Part shown: positions 13,759 to 14,576 of the stretch, one piece after another
How the letters are laid out: every line of letters begins with the position of its first letter
Position numbering within the stretch: position 1 is the first letter of the stretch
Assembly (NCBI GenBank): GCA_034432855.1
Contig: DAOUBA010000135.1
Coordinates: 1-14,576, forward strand
Reading direction: 5' to 3'
Source: DAOUBA01 sp034432855
GTDB lineage: Bacteria > Chloroflexota > Anaerolineae > B4-G1
DNA length: 14,576 nucleotides
Notes under the pieces: model-generated
What the model was told of the DNA's origin: nothing
The model's database searches: none
The model's input: the letters and a program-made list of their open reading frames with translations, nothing else
Position numbers and translations under genes: made by a program

Positions 13759-14576
13759 ATGTCAATCGGGAATCTGCCAATCAGCCCGGAGATCACTCCG
13801 CCCCAACGGAAACTCGGTACGGGCCATAAGTCGGTTTGGCTGCTGCTGACCACACTGACCGTTCTGATCGCCGGTTGTCAGAGCCCTTCGCCGGCAACCG
13901 AGCCGTGGACGCCCGCCTACCTGCGAGCAGACCTGAGTTCAGGGGGAGCGCAAGTCCGGTGGCCTGACGCCACAGACTGGATCGCGATCGAGGGCGGATC
14001 GGGAATCGTCATCCAAGACAAAGCCCACGTCCGATCAGATGCCGTGGTGGGAGCGCAATTCCGTTTTGGCGACGGCAGCACGCTCGAACTGGCTCCTGGA
14101 ACCGTCGTCGAACTCCTGAATCTGCGCACCTATCCGCGCTTGCGCGTGAGCCTGGTAGACGGGAACATCACCTTTACGGCTGAGGAACCCTCATACGAGT
14201 TCGCTTTGCCCACCTGTCCCGCTACACTCCTGAGCGTTCCAGCCCAGATCAGGATGACGATCAACGACGAGGCTGTACACCTGTTCGTTGGACAGGGAGC
14301 GGTCAACTGCGCACTCGAAACAGGCGCGATCACCGTCGTCACATGCCAGGAGATCACGGCGCGGCCGGGGGAGGAGCCTGTGCTCACCGAGTTATGCGTC
14401 GCCCCTACGAGCACGCCCACGATCCCGTCCTTGCCTCTTTATGTGACCTCCAGCCCGACGGTGACGTCCAGCCCGACAGCGACGTCGTTTGCCTCGCCGT
14501 CTCCGTTGCCCCCATCCCCCTCCCCCACGCCGACCCGGCCGCGCGGGACGAGGGTAGTGACGCCCTCCCCCACCCC
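13759..14576 (+). CDS. FecR-like lipoprotein, 3' end outside window (partial)
   Basis: An open frame starts at the ATG at 13759 (an in-frame TGA lies 12 bases upstream) and stays open for 272 codons to the window edge. The N-terminus has a basic stretch (RKLGTGHK), a hydrophobic core (VWLLLTTLTVLIAG) and a lipobox LIAGC with Cys40, so the protein is probably exported and lipid-anchored. Residues about 60-150 resemble the beta-rich FecR/DUF4880-type domain (FRFGDGSTLELAPGTVVEL, LRVSLVDGNITF). A second strand-rich part with several cysteines (about 150-210) follows. From about 213 the protein turns into a Pro/Ser/Thr-rich low-complexity stretch (TSSPT repeats, PSPSPTPT), like a cell-wall spacer. 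No ECF sigma factor is nearby, so iron-citrate signalling is not implied. The ribosome binding site is weak. Confidence 0.8.
   Translation, partial: MSIGNLPISPEITPPQRKLGTGHKSVWLLLTTLTVLIAGCQSPSPATEPWTPAYLRADLSSGGAQVRWPDATDWIAIEGGSGIVIQDKAHVRSDAVVGAQFRFGDGSTLELAPGTVVELLNLRTYPRLRVSLVDGNITFTAEEPSYEFALPTCPATLLSVPAQIRMTINDEAVHLFVGQGAVNCALETGAITVVTCQEITARPGEEPVLTELCVAPTSTPTIPSLPLYVTSSPTVTSSPTATSFASPSPLPPSPSPTPTRPRGTRVVTPSPT
14443..14478 (+). repeat. Two 18-base tandem repeats in the lipoprotein gene
   Basis: GTGACCTCCAGCCCGACG at 14443-14460 is followed directly by GTGACGTCCAGCCCGACA at 14461-14478 (two differences), then a partial third copy GCGACGTCG. They encode VTSSPT-VTSSPT-ATS at the start of the Pro/Ser/Thr-rich linker. 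The repeats keep the frame, as expected for a spacer that changes length by slippage or recombination. Confidence 0.75.

Noticed and set aside
13759..14576. FecR similarity suggesting an iron-citrate type sigma/anti-sigma system
   Set aside because: There is a lipobox instead of a FecR-type transmembrane anti-sigma layout, and no ECF sigma factor or TonB receptor is nearby. FecR-like domains are common in surface proteins with other roles.
1..14576. CRISPR arrays, tRNA or rRNA genes, insertion sequences and phage genes
   Set aside because: No regularly spaced repeats, cloverleaf sequences, transposase motifs or terminal inverted repeats were seen on either strand.

Overview
The window looks like a chromosomal segment from a high-GC bacterium, most likely a member of the Chloroflexota (Anaerolineae or Chloroflexia type). 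This placement rests on the gene mix (multi-sensor HisKA_2 kinases, a FecR-like lipoprotein with a Pro/Ser/Thr-rich tail, hexapeptide acyltransferase and dolichol-phosphate-type glycosyltransferase) and on general sequence feel. No rRNA or other phylogenetic marker is present to prove it. No tRNA, rRNA, CRISPR array, insertion sequence or phage gene was seen.

Left part (1-6545, plus strand): the last 34 codons of an unrecognised gene, then a full ATP-dependent protease Lon (128-2617), then two signalling genes. The first (2705-5347) is a membrane-anchored multi-sensor histidine kinase with two PAS domains, a GAF domain and a HisKA_2-type kinase core. The second (5427-6545) has an unusual order: a receiver domain at the N-terminus followed by a classical HisKA/HATPase kinase. 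Neither has a DNA-binding output domain.

Middle and right part (6696-13124, minus strand): a compact six-gene run read right to left. It holds a polyprenyl-phosphate sugar phosphotransferase, a GmhA-like SIS sugar-phosphate isomerase, a left-handed beta-helix acyltransferase, a membrane-anchored family 2 glycosyltransferase, a B12-binding-like/radical SAM enzyme and a stand-alone receiver-domain response regulator. Overlaps and short gaps (a 4-base stop/start overlap, then 14 and 33 bases) suggest the last four genes are one transcript. Together they look like an extracellular or cell-surface glycan locus. The sugar phosphotransferase would load the first sugar on the lipid carrier, the isomerase and acyltransferase would supply or decorate sugars, and the glycosyltransferase would extend or supply lipid-linked sugar. 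The two signalling blocks converge on a strong imperfect inverted repeat at 6573-6633.

Right end (13407-14576, plus strand): diverging from the glycan operon across about 280 bases is a free-standing acyl carrier protein, followed by the start of a FecR-like lipoprotein that runs off the window. These may open a second, divergently transcribed part of the same surface-polymer locus.

The most notable points are the receiver-HisKA fusion next to a HisKA_2 kinase (a place usually taken by an ANTAR response regulator), the three-protein signalling set with no visible output domain beside a glycan operon, the intergenic hairpin, and the orphan acyl carrier protein divergent from the sugar phosphotransferase.
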